Shown one piece after another: positions 1-7,035 of a stretch of 36,291 nt of DNA. The position numbers and the translations under genes are program-made. The stretch is from Claveliimonas intestinigallinarum. Its GTDB lineage: Bacteria > Bacillota > Clostridia > Lachnospirales > Lachnospiraceae. Below the pieces are notes generated by a model. It was not told the origin of the DNA, made no database searches, and saw nothing but the letters and a program-made list of their open reading frames with translations. The stretch lies in the NCBI GenBank assembly GCA_019115145.1, contig DXED01000024.1, positions 1 through 36,291 of the forward strand, written 5' to 3'. Every line of letters begins with the position of its first letter. Positions within the stretch are counted from its first letter, which is position 1.

Positions 1-550
1 CGCCCAAAAGCGCCGCGCCCAGGACGCCTCCCACGCCGCCCTCCACGGATTTCTTCGGGCTTAAGCGGGGCGCCATCTTGTGCTTTCCGATGAGCATGCC
101 CACGCAGTAGGCACAGGTATCACACCCCCAGGAGCTCAGGAAAATGAGCCAGACAGCCACTCCGCCGTCGGGCAGCATCCTCGTCTGATACACGTAGGAC
201 AGCATGACGGCCACATAGAAGAGGCCGAAAAAGGTCACCATCACCTGCTCTGTCCGGAAAGCCGGAAAGGTGAACACGTACACCGCCATGACCACCACAA
301 GGAACAGGATGGTGAACGCGGTCATCCACTCCATCCGGTCTGTGTACAGGAGCGCGTAGTAGACCAGGGCCCCCAGATAGCCAGTGACACCGAGGGCCTT
401 CCTCTGCACATCCACCACCTTGTAGAGCTCGCCCATACCGATAAGGCTGATCACCGCCAGCACGCCGAAGAGAAGATTGCCGCCGTATCCCACCGTGGCG
501 ATGAGGATGATCACCAGCACGATACCGCTCAAAAGCCTTGTCTTAAACAT
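1..550 (-). CDS. cdsA: Phosphatidate cytidylyltransferase, 3' end missing (window edge)
   Basis: CdsA makes CDP-diacylglycerol from phosphatidic acid and CTP at the membrane, feeding phospholipid synthesis. Reading the minus strand from the ATG at 550 gives about 183 residues without a stop before the window edge. They start MFKTRLLSGIVLVII and contain several hydrophobic segments, then a GCDTCAYCVGMLIGKHK stretch and SPKKSVEGGVGG. The last two match the cytoplasmic motifs conserved in CdsA (D-x-x-AY-x-x-G-x-x-G, then SPKK-x-x-EG). The C-terminal third, which carries the family signature, lies outside. A GAAGGAGG ribosome site precedes the ATG, and the start overlaps the uppS stop by 8 bp, which indicates translational coupling. 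The gene order pyrH-frr-uppS-cdsA is the standard bacterial one. Confidence 0.93.
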   Translation of the reverse strand, partial: MFKTRLLSGIVLVIILIATVGYGGNLLFGVLAVISLIGMGELYKVVDVQRKALGVTGYLGALVYYALLYTDRMEWMTAFTILFLVVVMAVYVFTFPAFRTEQVMVTFFGLFYVAVMLSYVYQTRMLPDGGVAVWLIFLSSWGCDTCAYCVGMLIGKHKMAPRLSPKKSVEGGVGGVLGAALLG

Positions 551-1268
551 GTTCTCCGTCCTCCTTCTTCTCCACTCCGCCGTACCGCCGGTCCCGGCTG
601 TTGTACTGCTCGATGGCCTTCATAAGCTCTTCCTTTGTAAAATCAGGCCAGAGCACATCTGTGAAATAGAACTCTGAATAGGCGAGCTGCCACAGAAGGA
701 AGTTGGACAGCCTCTCCTCCCCGCTTGTGCGGATGAGAAGATCCGGATCCGGAATGTCATGGGTGTCCAGATAGGAGGAGATGACCTCCGAAGTGATACT
801 CTCCGGCTCCAGCTTCCCATCCTTCGCGTCCCGCGCTATCTTTCGCACCGCCCGGACGATCTCGTCCCGGCTGCCGTAATTGAGGGCGATCTGGAAATTC
901 AGGCCGCCATTGTTCTTCGTGGCCTCCTCAAGCTCGGCGATCCGGCTGCGGATGTCCGCATCCAGCCGGGTCTTGTCGCCGATGACCCGGACCTTCATAT
1001 CATTTTTCGCCGCCGTCTTCAGACAGGTCTTCATGTAGTTGCGAAGAAGCTTCATGAGGGCGTCCACTTCATCCTTGGGGCGGCTCCAGTTCTCCGTGGA
1101 GAAGGCGTACACAGTCAGATACTTGATGCCCATTCTCCAGGCCTCCTCACAGATCCTCTCCACATTTTTGCTTCCCTGGGCATGGCCGTAATTGCGGGGC
1201 ATGCCCTTGGACCTGGCCCAACGTCCGTTTCCGTCCAGGATGATCGCCACATGCCTTGGTACATTCAT
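543..1268 (-). CDS. uppS: Isoprenyl transferase (undecaprenyl diphosphate synthase)
   Basis: UppS is a cytoplasmic cis-prenyltransferase that condenses isopentenyl diphosphate onto farnesyl diphosphate. The product becomes the C55 lipid carrier for peptidoglycan and other wall polymers. The protein has 241 residues, close to family length. It opens MNVPRHVAIILDGNGRWA, which contains the catalytic Asp/diphosphate-binding motif (HVAIILDGNGRWA). Later blocks YAFSTENWSRP, NYGSRDEIVRA and DPDLLIRTSGEERLSNFLLWQ are all UppS signatures. I place the start at 1268 because GGGAG sits 8 bases upstream; an in-frame extension to 1301 would run through an intercistronic hairpin. It overlaps cdsA by 8 bp downstream and follows frr. 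Confidence 0.97.
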   Translation of the reverse strand: MNVPRHVAIILDGNGRWARSKGMPRNYGHAQGSKNVERICEEAWRMGIKYLTVYAFSTENWSRPKDEVDALMKLLRNYMKTCLKTAAKNDMKVRVIGDKTRLDADIRSRIAELEEATKNNGGLNFQIALNYGSRDEIVRAVRKIARDAKDGKLEPESITSEVISSYLDTHDIPDPDLLIRTSGEERLSNFLLWQLAYSEFYFTDVLWPDFTKEELMKAIEQYNSRDRRYGGVEKKEDGEHV

Positions 1269-1290
1269 CGCATTGTCTCCCTTCACAAGA

Positions 1291-1316
1291 GGGACGGGCA
1301 CATGATGTCCCGTCCC
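1291..1316 (-). other. Intercistronic hairpin between frr and uppS
   Basis: Perfect 8-bp arms GGGACGGG and CCCGTCCC flank a 10-base loop between the frr stop and the uppS start. No T-run follows on the minus strand, so it is not a canonical terminator. It may mark an mRNA processing or stability site, or tune uppS translation, because its base lies about 20 bases before the uppS start. Confidence 0.6.
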
Positions 1317-1342
1317 CCGTCTTTTCTCTCAGTTTTTTCTGA

Positions 1343-1894
1343 CTAAACCGTCATAACCTCTTTTGACTTGCTCTCCACCGCTTTATCCACTTCTTTGATA
1401 TATTTGTCTGTCAGCTTCTGCAGATCGTCTTCCAGATCCTTGATCTCATCCTCTGACACGTCGCTTCCCTTTAGCTTCTTGAAAGCGTCATTTCCATCCC
1501 GGCGGATGTTGCGGACAGCCACCTTGGCCTGCTCGCCTTTTTTCTTCACGTCCTTCACCAGCTCTTTTCTGCGCTCCTCCGTCAGCTCCGGAAATATAAG
1601 GCGCACGCAGGAGCCGTCGTTTGTGGGGTTGATGCCCAGGTCGGACATGTTGATGGCCTTCTCGATGACCTTCAGCATGCTCTTCTCCCAGGGCTGGATC
1701 TGGATCATCCGTGCCTCCGGCACAGACACATTGGCCACCTGCTGGATCGGTGTGGGAGTTCCGTAGTAGTCCACGGTGATCTTGTTGAGCACGTTGGGGT
1801 TCGCCCGTCCTGCCCTTATCGTCACCAGCTCTCCCTCCAGGTTCGCCAGCGTCTTCTTCATCTTGTCCTCGTATGGTTTCAGTCTTTCATTCAT
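1343..1894 (-). CDS. frr: Ribosome recycling factor
   Basis: RRF acts with EF-G in the cytoplasm to split the post-termination ribosome. The protein has 183 residues, the usual family size. It begins MNERLKPYEDKMKKTLANLEGELVTIRAGRANP, the helix-1 signature, and contains YYGTPTPIQQVANVSVPEARM, the beta-rich head. It then returns to long charged helices with NPTNDGSCVRLIFPELTEERRKELVK. A GGGAGG ribosome site precedes the ATG. It sits 27 bp after pyrH and upstream of uppS, the standard order, and probably shares the pyrH transcript. Confidence 0.98.
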   Translation of the reverse strand: MNERLKPYEDKMKKTLANLEGELVTIRAGRANPNVLNKITVDYYGTPTPIQQVANVSVPEARMIQIQPWEKSMLKVIEKAINMSDLGINPTNDGSCVRLIFPELTEERRKELVKDVKKKGEQAKVAVRNIRRDGNDAFKKLKGSDVSEDEIKDLEDDLQKLTDKYIKEVDKAVESKSKEVMTV

Positions 1895-1921
1895 GATGGT
1901 TTCCTCCCTTATGACTTTATA

Positions 1922-2617
1922 CTACACGGTCACCTTTGTGCCGGTAAATGTTCCAGATAATGTCTCCACAATGCTGTTCTCCTCGTTCAGCCCGAACACC
2001 AGCATAGGCATCCTGTTCTCCAGACACATGATGGACGCGGTCAGATCCACTGCCATCAGCTTCTTGTCAATGATCTCCTGGATGGAGATCTCGTCGTATT
2101 TCACAGCCTCCGGATTCACCTTCGGGTCGCTGTCATAGATGCCGTCAATGGCCTTTGCCAGCAGCATGGCGTCAGCCTCGATCTCGATAGCCCGAAGCAC
2201 TGCCCCTGTGTCTGTGGAGAAATAGGGGTGTCCTGTTCCTCCCGCGAAGAATACGACCTTGCCCTGCTCCAGCGCTTCCACAGCCTTGTCCTTGGAGAAG
2301 AGGGTGGTGAAGGCGCCGCACACAAAGGGTGTGAACACCTCTGTCTTCATGCCCACATGCCGGAAGATATCAGACACATAGATACAGTTCATGACAGTGG
2401 CCAGCATGCCGATCTGATCCGCCTTTGTCCGGTCGATGGTCTCGCTGGTCCTTCCCCGCCAGAAGTTTCCGCCTCCGGTCACGATTGCCACCTGGTATCC
2501 CTCGTCCACGATCTGCTTTACCTGCTTGGCGACGCCGATGCAGGTGTCCTCGTCAAATCCGGTCTTCTTCTCGCCTGCCAGCGCCTCTCCGCTCAGCTTT
2601 AACAACACTCTTTTCAT
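1922..2617 (-). CDS. pyrH: Uridylate kinase (UMP kinase)
   Basis: PyrH phosphorylates UMP to UDP for pyrimidine nucleotide synthesis; it is a cytoplasmic hexamer of the amino-acid-kinase fold. The 231 residues open MKRVLLKLSGEALAG (phosphate-binding loop). They then show IVTGGGNFWRGR, DQIGMLATVMN, FFAGGTGHPYFSTDTGAVLRA and DGIYDSDP, all PyrH hallmarks. AAGGAG stands 10 bases before the ATG. It is the first gene of the pyrH-frr-uppS-cdsA block. Upstream lies a MATE exporter rather than tsf, and a -10-like TATACT about 80 bp upstream suggests a separate promoter. Confidence 0.98.
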   Translation of the reverse strand: MKRVLLKLSGEALAGEKKTGFDEDTCIGVAKQVKQIVDEGYQVAIVTGGGNFWRGRTSETIDRTKADQIGMLATVMNCIYVSDIFRHVGMKTEVFTPFVCGAFTTLFSKDKAVEALEQGKVVFFAGGTGHPYFSTDTGAVLRAIEIEADAMLLAKAIDGIYDSDPKVNPEAVKYDEISIQEIIDKKLMAVDLTASIMCLENRMPMLVFGLNEENSIVETLSGTFTGTKVTV

Positions 2618-2694
2618 AAAGTTTTGCTCCTTGTCTTACTGTTGTACTCCTGCTGCACAGCTGGTATTTCTCCTTCTGTGCATACCTAAATTAA

Positions 2695-2723
2695 AGTATA
2701 GCATAGGTTGCCCAAAAAGGGAA
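2695..2723 (-). promoter_or_regulatory. Probable pyrH promoter
   Basis: On the minus strand TATACT (2695-2700) follows a 17-base spacer after TTCCCT (2718-2723). The -10 is good and the -35 is weak. It lies in the gap between the MATE stop and pyrH, where a promoter for the housekeeping block is expected. Confidence 0.5.
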
Positions 2724-2724
2724 C

Positions 2725-4080
2725 TTACTTTTTTCCGGGCGCTGCGCCCTCTCCCGGGGCCCGGGTTCCCATAATGCCAAAGTACATTGCCAGCAGGAGA
2801 GCCCCCGCCAGGATCCAGGCCGCGGGGCTTGCCATGCAGGTGCCAAGGTAGCTTCCCTGACGGGATGATATAAGCGCCACAGCGCCTCTGCCGATGAGCT
2901 CCGCCACGCCCGCCATCATGGGAAGGAGGGCATAGCCCATCCCCTGGATACCGTTCCGGTAGATGTTTACCACTGCCAGGGGGATGAACATGGCTCCGGC
3001 GCATTTCAGATAGATGTCCGCCAGCCCCATGATCTGCCCCACCTGCTCAGACACGAAAAGGACCACCAGATATTTCCCTCCCAGGAAAATGGCGCCTCCC
3101 GCCAGGACAGCGTAGATGCTTCCGATCACCGTGGCGGAGGAAAAGCCCTTCTTCAGCCGGTCCCATCTGCCTGCCCCCATATTCTGGGCACAGTAGGTGG
3201 CCATGGTGGTGCCAAGGGCCACGTAAGCCTGGCTCACCACCTGCTCGATCTTGCTGGCCGCCGCAAAGCTGGCCACGGACAGGGCTCCCAGCGTGTTGAG
3301 AGCCGCCTGCACCATGATGGTGCCGATGGCTGTGATAGAGTACTGGAGAGCCATGGGAAGACCGATCTTGATCTGCCACAGGGACAGGTCCCGGTGCAGC
3401 CGCCAGTCCTCCTTTTTCAGGTGCAGATCCGGCACCTTTTTGAAAATGTATATGAGACAGGCAGCCCCCGACACGCCCTGGGAGATGACGGTGGCGTAGG
3501 CGGCTCCCGCGGCTCCCATGTGGAACACGATGATGAACACCAGATCCAGCACTACATTTAGGAAGGCCGCCAGGATCAGGAAGTAGAGGGGCACCTTGCT
3601 GTTTCCCAGGGCCCGCAGGATGCTGGCCAGAAGATTGTAGAGCACCTGAGCCACGATCCCCGCGCAGATGACCATGATGTAGCCGTAGGCCTCGCTGTAG
3701 ATCTCCGGCGGCGTGTTCATCCACCCCAGGATCTGCTTCATCATGGACATGCTCAGCACCGTCATGATGACAGAGACAACAGCCGACAAAATATAGGCTG
3801 ACGCCACGGACTGGCGCATGGCCTTCATGTTCCCGGCCCCGAAGTGCTGGGCTGTGATCACCGTAAAGCCCGCCGTCAGGCCCTGAAGAAAGCCGATGAT
3901 CAGGAACATCAGCGTGCCGCAGGAGCCCACCGCCGCCAGGGCGTTAGGTCCCACGAATTTGCCCACGATCACCGCGTCGGCCATATTGTAGAGCTGCTGA
4001 AATATATTTCCTATAAAGATAGGAAGTGTAAAGTTCAGGATCACCCGGGCCGGGCTTCCCACTGTCATATCTGTTTCCAT
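2725..4080 (-). CDS. MATE-family multidrug/toxin exporter
   Basis: This is a cation-coupled exporter of the MATE superfamily in the cytoplasmic membrane. Its substrate cannot be told from sequence. The 451 residues give about 12 hydrophobic segments in the two-bundle MATE arrangement. Family stretches include LPIFIGNIFQQLYNMADAVIVGKFVG near the N-terminus, LGNSKVPLYFLILAAFLNVVLDLVFI in the middle, and TYCAQNMGAGRWDRLKKG and RNGIQGMGYALLPMMAGVAELIGR in the second half. GAAGGAGG precedes the ATG. It has its own strong promoter about 45 bp upstream, so it is probably monocistronic and an insertion ahead of pyrH. It resembles but does not duplicate the second MATE gene at 13113. Confidence 0.95.
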   Translation of the reverse strand: METDMTVGSPARVILNFTLPIFIGNIFQQLYNMADAVIVGKFVGPNALAAVGSCGTLMFLIIGFLQGLTAGFTVITAQHFGAGNMKAMRQSVASAYILSAVVSVIMTVLSMSMMKQILGWMNTPPEIYSEAYGYIMVICAGIVAQVLYNLLASILRALGNSKVPLYFLILAAFLNVVLDLVFIIVFHMGAAGAAYATVISQGVSGAACLIYIFKKVPDLHLKKEDWRLHRDLSLWQIKIGLPMALQYSITAIGTIMVQAALNTLGALSVASFAAASKIEQVVSQAYVALGTTMATYCAQNMGAGRWDRLKKGFSSATVIGSIYAVLAGGAIFLGGKYLVVLFVSEQVGQIMGLADIYLKCAGAMFIPLAVVNIYRNGIQGMGYALLPMMAGVAELIGRGAVALISSRQGSYLGTCMASPAAWILAGALLLAMYFGIMGTRAPGEGAAPGKK

Positions 4081-4123
4081 CCAGTCTTCCTCCTTCGTCC
4101 TCTTTTATGCGCAAACGAGCTCC

Positions 4124-4152
4124 ATTATATAGAAGGCGCAGGGAAAACGCAA
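4124..4152 (-). promoter_or_regulatory. Sigma-A promoter of the first MATE gene
   Basis: On the minus strand TTGCGT (4147-4152), a 17-base spacer and a perfect TATAAT (4124-4129) lie just upstream of the MATE start at 4080. The spacing is ideal and the -35 has two mismatches. Confidence 0.75.
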
Positions 4153-4210
4153 GACTCTTCCGGCAAAAATAACAAGAATTTTCCTTTCTCTTTACGGCCG
4201 CGGTGGCCAT

Positions 4211-4247
4211 TGCAAAAAAGAAGCGGCGGATCCGTTTGTCCGCCGCT
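4211..4247 (-). terminator. Rho-independent terminator after the cytidylate-kinase-like gene
   Basis: Perfect 9-bp arms AGCGGCGGA (4222-4230) and TCCGCCGCT (4239-4247) surround an 8-base loop. On the minus strand they are followed by TCTTTTTTG. It ends the long minus-strand gene run. A shorter T-run on the plus-strand side may let it work both ways. Confidence 0.88.
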
Positions 4248-4274
4248 CTTTTCCGTGCTTTTCTCAGTTGCGCT

Positions 4275-4760
4275 TTAGATGTATTCTTTTCTCTCAAAAT
4301 ACTTCATCAGGATGTCCGCGCAGTTCTCTACGCCCAGGTCCGATGTGTTGAGGATCATGTGGTAGTTGTTCACATCCCCCCACGTCTTCCCGGTGTGCTC
4401 GTAATAGTACTCCGCCCTCTCCTTGTCCGTCTTCTCGATCTTCTTCTCCGCCTCCTCGCGGCTTAAGCCTTCCTTTCCCATGATCCTCTTGATCCGGTCT
4501 TCCTTGTCCGCACACACGTAGATATTGAAGACATTGCGTCTGTCCTTGAGGATCTCGGAGGCGCACCTTCCCAGGATGATGCAGGGCTTTTCCGCCAGCT
4601 TTTTGATGACCTCTACTTCGGAGTCATAGGTATGGCTGCTCATCTCCTCCTCCACATTCACCTTGTCATACACTGGAATGTCAAGTCTCTCGGAGAGCTC
4701 CTGGGCGATCCTGCTGGCTCCTGTGCCGTAACGCCTGCTCATGGTTATCACTAATTTCAT
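4275..4760 (-). CDS. Cytidylate-kinase-like (AAA-type nucleotide kinase) protein
   Basis: The 161-residue protein belongs to the cytidylate-kinase-like family (Cytidylate_kin2 type) common in Clostridia. It opens MKLVITMSRRYGTGASRIAQ, where the usual P-loop GxxGxGK is replaced by SRRYGTGAS, typical of this group. It continues with ERLDIPVYDK, EKPCIILGRCASEILKD, NIYVCADKEDRIKRIM and a helical lid rich in Lys/Glu, including EKTDKERAEYYYEHTGKTWGDVNNYHMILNTSDLG. The start at 4760 is chosen for its AAAGGAGG site 8 bases upstream. The main cmk gene is likely elsewhere, since this version is shorter than Cmk (about 220 residues). Its own substrate is unknown. A terminator follows directly. Confidence 0.85.
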   Translation of the reverse strand: MKLVITMSRRYGTGASRIAQELSERLDIPVYDKVNVEEEMSSHTYDSEVEVIKKLAEKPCIILGRCASEILKDRRNVFNIYVCADKEDRIKRIMGKEGLSREEAEKKIEKTDKERAEYYYEHTGKTWGDVNNYHMILNTSDLGVENCADILMKYFERKEYI

Positions 4761-4802
4761 ACCGATTCCTCCTTTGTAGTCCGGTTTTTGTGCCGCGCAA
4801 TT

Positions 4803-4832
4803 ATTATACCACATCTTCACCCGGATGTACAA
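4803..4832 (-). promoter_or_regulatory. Promoter of the cytidylate-kinase-like gene, overlapping the upstream stop codon
   Basis: On the minus strand TTGTAC (4827-4832), an 18-base spacer and TGG-TATAAT (4803-4808) lie over the last codons of the DUF3841 gene. The -10 is perfect and the -35 is fair. It would let the kinase-like gene be expressed apart from the upstream run. Confidence 0.6.
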
Positions 4833-5403
4833 TCCGAAGGACCCACTCTTCGCGGATTTCCCATATATTTCCGCACACATTGAAGATGGTCCACCTGTCT
4901 ATGTCAAAGATCCTCTCCCAGCTCTCCCTGATGCGCCGCTCCTCCTCAGGGTACATCCCCTTGTACCGCCCCTGGAAGAACTCAAATCCGTTGGCCACCC
5001 CCAGCTCCCGAAGGTGCCGCCTGTACTGCTCCCGGTCCTCCCTGTCCTTCGGGAGATAGATCCTGTTCAGAACATAGTCCCACTTCTCATCGTCAAAGTA
5101 GATGACCTGATCCTTCGGCACCTCCAGCACGTACACGACGGTCCCCGGTACCGGCCGCAGACAGTTCTCCCTGCTGATAGAGCACCAGATAGGCGCCTGC
5201 ACGTCCGCAGGCTTTTTTACTCTGGCGGAAGCCTTTCTCGTAAACCAGTCGTAGCTCTCCAGAAAAAGGGGTGCTATATCCCCGAAATGGAGCTCCACGT
5301 AGGCCCTCTGGTTGATGATCCTGCCGTCCCTCTTAAGCTGGTACAGCGTCTTGTCGTTCTGCCTCGTATAGAGGCGCACTGTCTCTCTCCTGTCTTGTTC
5401 CAT
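4804..5403 (-). CDS. DUF3841-family protein of unknown function
   Basis: The protein has 199 residues, is soluble, and shows no signal peptide or membrane segment. The layout VRLYTRQNDKTLYQL, then FLESYDWFTRKASARVKKP and APIWCSIS, a VVYVLEVPKDQVIYFDD strand pair and a late RIRESWERIFDI matches my memory of the DUF3841 family. Members often open with a Leu/Tyr-Trp/Tyr-Thr segment and carry a Tyr-Asp/Glu-Trp-Met/Phe block followed by a P-x-W motif. No catalytic motif is evident. AGGAGGAGACAGAC precedes the ATG. It lies 12 bp after the prepilin peptidase gene and likely shares its transcript. Function is unknown. Confidence 0.72.
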   Translation of the reverse strand: MEQDRRETVRLYTRQNDKTLYQLKRDGRIINQRAYVELHFGDIAPLFLESYDWFTRKASARVKKPADVQAPIWCSISRENCLRPVPGTVVYVLEVPKDQVIYFDDEKWDYVLNRIYLPKDREDREQYRRHLRELGVANGFEFFQGRYKGMYPEEERRIRESWERIFDIDRWTIFNVCGNIWEIREEWVLRIVHPGEDVV

Positions 5404-5415
5404 GTCTGTCTCCTC

Positions 5416-5967
5416 CTACTTTCCCGTATACCAGAGCGCCAGCGCCTCTCCCCCGAAGAAAGCCGCTGCCATACCAAGGCAGAGAAACGGGCCAAAGGGG
5501 ACCGCATCCCTCCTGGACGCCCTCCCGGCCAGAAGCAGGGCCGCCGTCACTGCCCCGGCTGCCAGAAAGGCCAAAGCTCCCGCGGCCAGCATGGCCCTCC
5601 ACCCAAGGACAAAACCTCCTGCCCCGGCAAGCTTGATATCGCCGCCCCCGAATGCCCCGGGGGCAAGGCAGCAGACTACCGTCAGCGGGAGGCTGACACA
5701 GAGAAATCCACCCAGCCTGGCCGCCAGATCCAGTCCCTCCGTCCCATTCATCCCCCTCAGCTCCCATCCCCAGGGGGCCACGCCCAGGATCCAGCACAAA
5801 AGGCCGAGCCCCAGGATGCAGACCACCGCCCCGTCAGGTATCCTGCGGCGCCTTAAGTCCTCCCCGGCCGCCCAGGCCAAAAGAAGGAGGAACGCGCAGA
5901 GGCACGCGCCTCTAAGGGCAGGGCACGCACCTGTATCCGCAAGTCTCGTCACATGAAAAAAACGCAT
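5416..5967 (-). CDS. A24-family prepilin peptidase (short, GxGD aspartic membrane protease)
   Basis: These membrane aspartic proteases cleave the leader of type IV pilins and related proteins. The 183-residue protein has about six hydrophobic segments. It carries both catalytic signatures: AGEDLRRRRIPD (first Asp just after the first membrane segment) and GGGDIKLAGAGGFVLG (the GxGD Asp). The N-terminal methylase domain of long PilD enzymes is absent, as in TadV/CpaA-type enzymes. The start at 5967 lies 4 bases after the dus stop with a poor ribosome site, so translation is probably coupled; a nearby GTG is possible. No pilin or secretion genes occur in the window, so its substrate lies elsewhere. 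Confidence 0.87.
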   Translation of the reverse strand: MRFFHVTRLADTGACPALRGACLCAFLLLLAWAAGEDLRRRRIPDGAVVCILGLGLLCWILGVAPWGWELRGMNGTEGLDLAARLGGFLCVSLPLTVVCCLAPGAFGGGDIKLAGAGGFVLGWRAMLAAGALAFLAAGAVTAALLLAGRASRRDAVPFGPFLCLGMAAAFFGGEALALWYTGK

Positions 5968-5971
5968 ATGT

Positions 5972-6934
5972 TTACACGGTATGATACTCCCTGAACAGCT
6001 CCTCCACCGCCGCCTCGTAGGCCGCCGGCTTCTCCGCCTTGCGGATTTTTTTCAGAGGCTTTCCGGCGTCCTGGAAAAGCTGTCCCATATAGGTCCACAG
6101 CTCCTTCATCTTAAAGAGCACAGGCCTTATCCCCGGCATCTCCTCCCGGTACCACTGGTAGATCCGGTCATGAAATGTACGGAGGGCCTCCTTGTCCGGC
6201 ATCTTCCCTCCCTGCAGCAGCAGATGGAGGGCCGGATTGACAAGAAGTCCTCTGCCGATCATCACCCGGTCCAGCTTTGGGAAGCGCTCTGTCAGAGCTC
6301 TCATATCCTCCTCTGACCGGATATCCCCGTTGTAGCAGACCGGATTCAGGCTGTGCTCTGCCCCGTAGGCAAAAAAATCCATGTGGACGGATCCGCTGTA
6401 GAAATCCCGCTGGGTTCTGGGGTGGATGATGAGCTCCTTCAGGGGATACCGGTTGTAGATGTCAAGGAGCCGGAAGAACTCCTCCGGCTCCTCCACCCCC
6501 AGCCTTGTCTTCACCGAGATTTCCATATCCCCCAGAGGTCCCTCTCCCCCTCTTTTGCAGGCAGAGAAGACCTCCTCGAAAAACCGGTCCAGCTCCCTTG
6601 GTTTCGCCAGAAAGCCGGAGCCCCTGTACTTGGTCACGACAGTCCTGGAGGGGCATCCCAGGTTCAGATTGATTTCCCTGTAGCCCAGCTCCCCCAGCTT
6701 CGCCGCTGTGGTGATGAAATCCCGCGGATTGTTTGTGAGAAGCTGAGGCACCGTGCAAATGCCCTGGTTATGGGCAGGGAGTATGTCATTTTTCTCTCTG
6801 GCGCTGAACTTTCCCTTCTGTCCCGGTGCGATGAATGCTGTAAAATATTTGGATATGCCGGGAAACAGGCTGTGGTGCACGTTCCTGTGTATGTAGCCGG
6901 TAATTCCCTCCATGGGTGCAAAATAGTATTCCAT
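5972..6934 (-). CDS. tRNA-dihydrouridine synthase (Dus family)
   Basis: Dus enzymes are FMN- and NADPH-dependent reductases that make dihydrouridine in tRNA loops. The 320 residues form one TIM barrel plus a helical tail. MEYYFAPMEGITGY is the FMN-binding start. NLNLGCPSRTVVTKYRGSGFLAKP holds the Cys of the active-site loop. VKTRLGV, LIIHPRTQRDFYSG, VCYNGDIRS and VMIGRGLLVNP are the usual Dus blocks. AGAGGACAGAAG precedes the ATG. The opening YFAPMEG and the divergent RTVVTKY loop place it in a Clostridial branch, and I cannot assign DusA/B/C specificity. It follows the histidine kinase gene after an 89-bp gap. Confidence 0.93.
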   Translation of the reverse strand: MEYYFAPMEGITGYIHRNVHHSLFPGISKYFTAFIAPGQKGKFSAREKNDILPAHNQGICTVPQLLTNNPRDFITTAAKLGELGYREINLNLGCPSRTVVTKYRGSGFLAKPRELDRFFEEVFSACKRGGEGPLGDMEISVKTRLGVEEPEEFFRLLDIYNRYPLKELIIHPRTQRDFYSGSVHMDFFAYGAEHSLNPVCYNGDIRSEEDMRALTERFPKLDRVMIGRGLLVNPALHLLLQGGKMPDKEALRTFHDRIYQWYREEMPGIRPVLFKMKELWTYMGQLFQDAGKPLKKIRKAEKPAAYEAAVEELFREYHTV

Positions 6935-6967
6935 CTTCTGTCCTCTTTCACGTCACTTTGTCCTACT

Positions 6968-6996
6968 ACTCTAGCACGGTTTTGGGAAAAAGTCTA
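6968..6996 (-). promoter_or_regulatory. Possible promoter for the dus gene
   Basis: On the minus strand TAGACT (6991-6996), a 17-base spacer and TAGAGT (6968-6973) lie in the gap between the histidine kinase and dus. Each hexamer matches consensus at about 4 of 6 positions, so this is tentative. Confidence 0.35.
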
Positions 6997-7035
6997 CGCC
7001 GGCTTTGGCTATGACGGCTTTGACTACGGCTTTGG
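6994..7035 (-). repeat. Three tandem copies of a stop-codon-containing unit at the end of the kinase gene
   Basis: On the minus strand the kinase ends CCAAAGCCGTAG (7024-7035). Two further copies follow, TCAAAGCCGTCATAG (7009-7023) and CCAAAGCCGGCGTAG (6994-7008). All three are in the same frame and each ends in TAG. The array looks like local duplication of the last codons of the gene. Confidence 0.75.

Noticed and set aside
7004..7035. Plus-strand Gly/Phe/Tyr-rich repeat peptide read through 6994-7035
   Set aside because: It is the antisense of the duplicated kinase stop region and lacks a start and ribosome site of its own.
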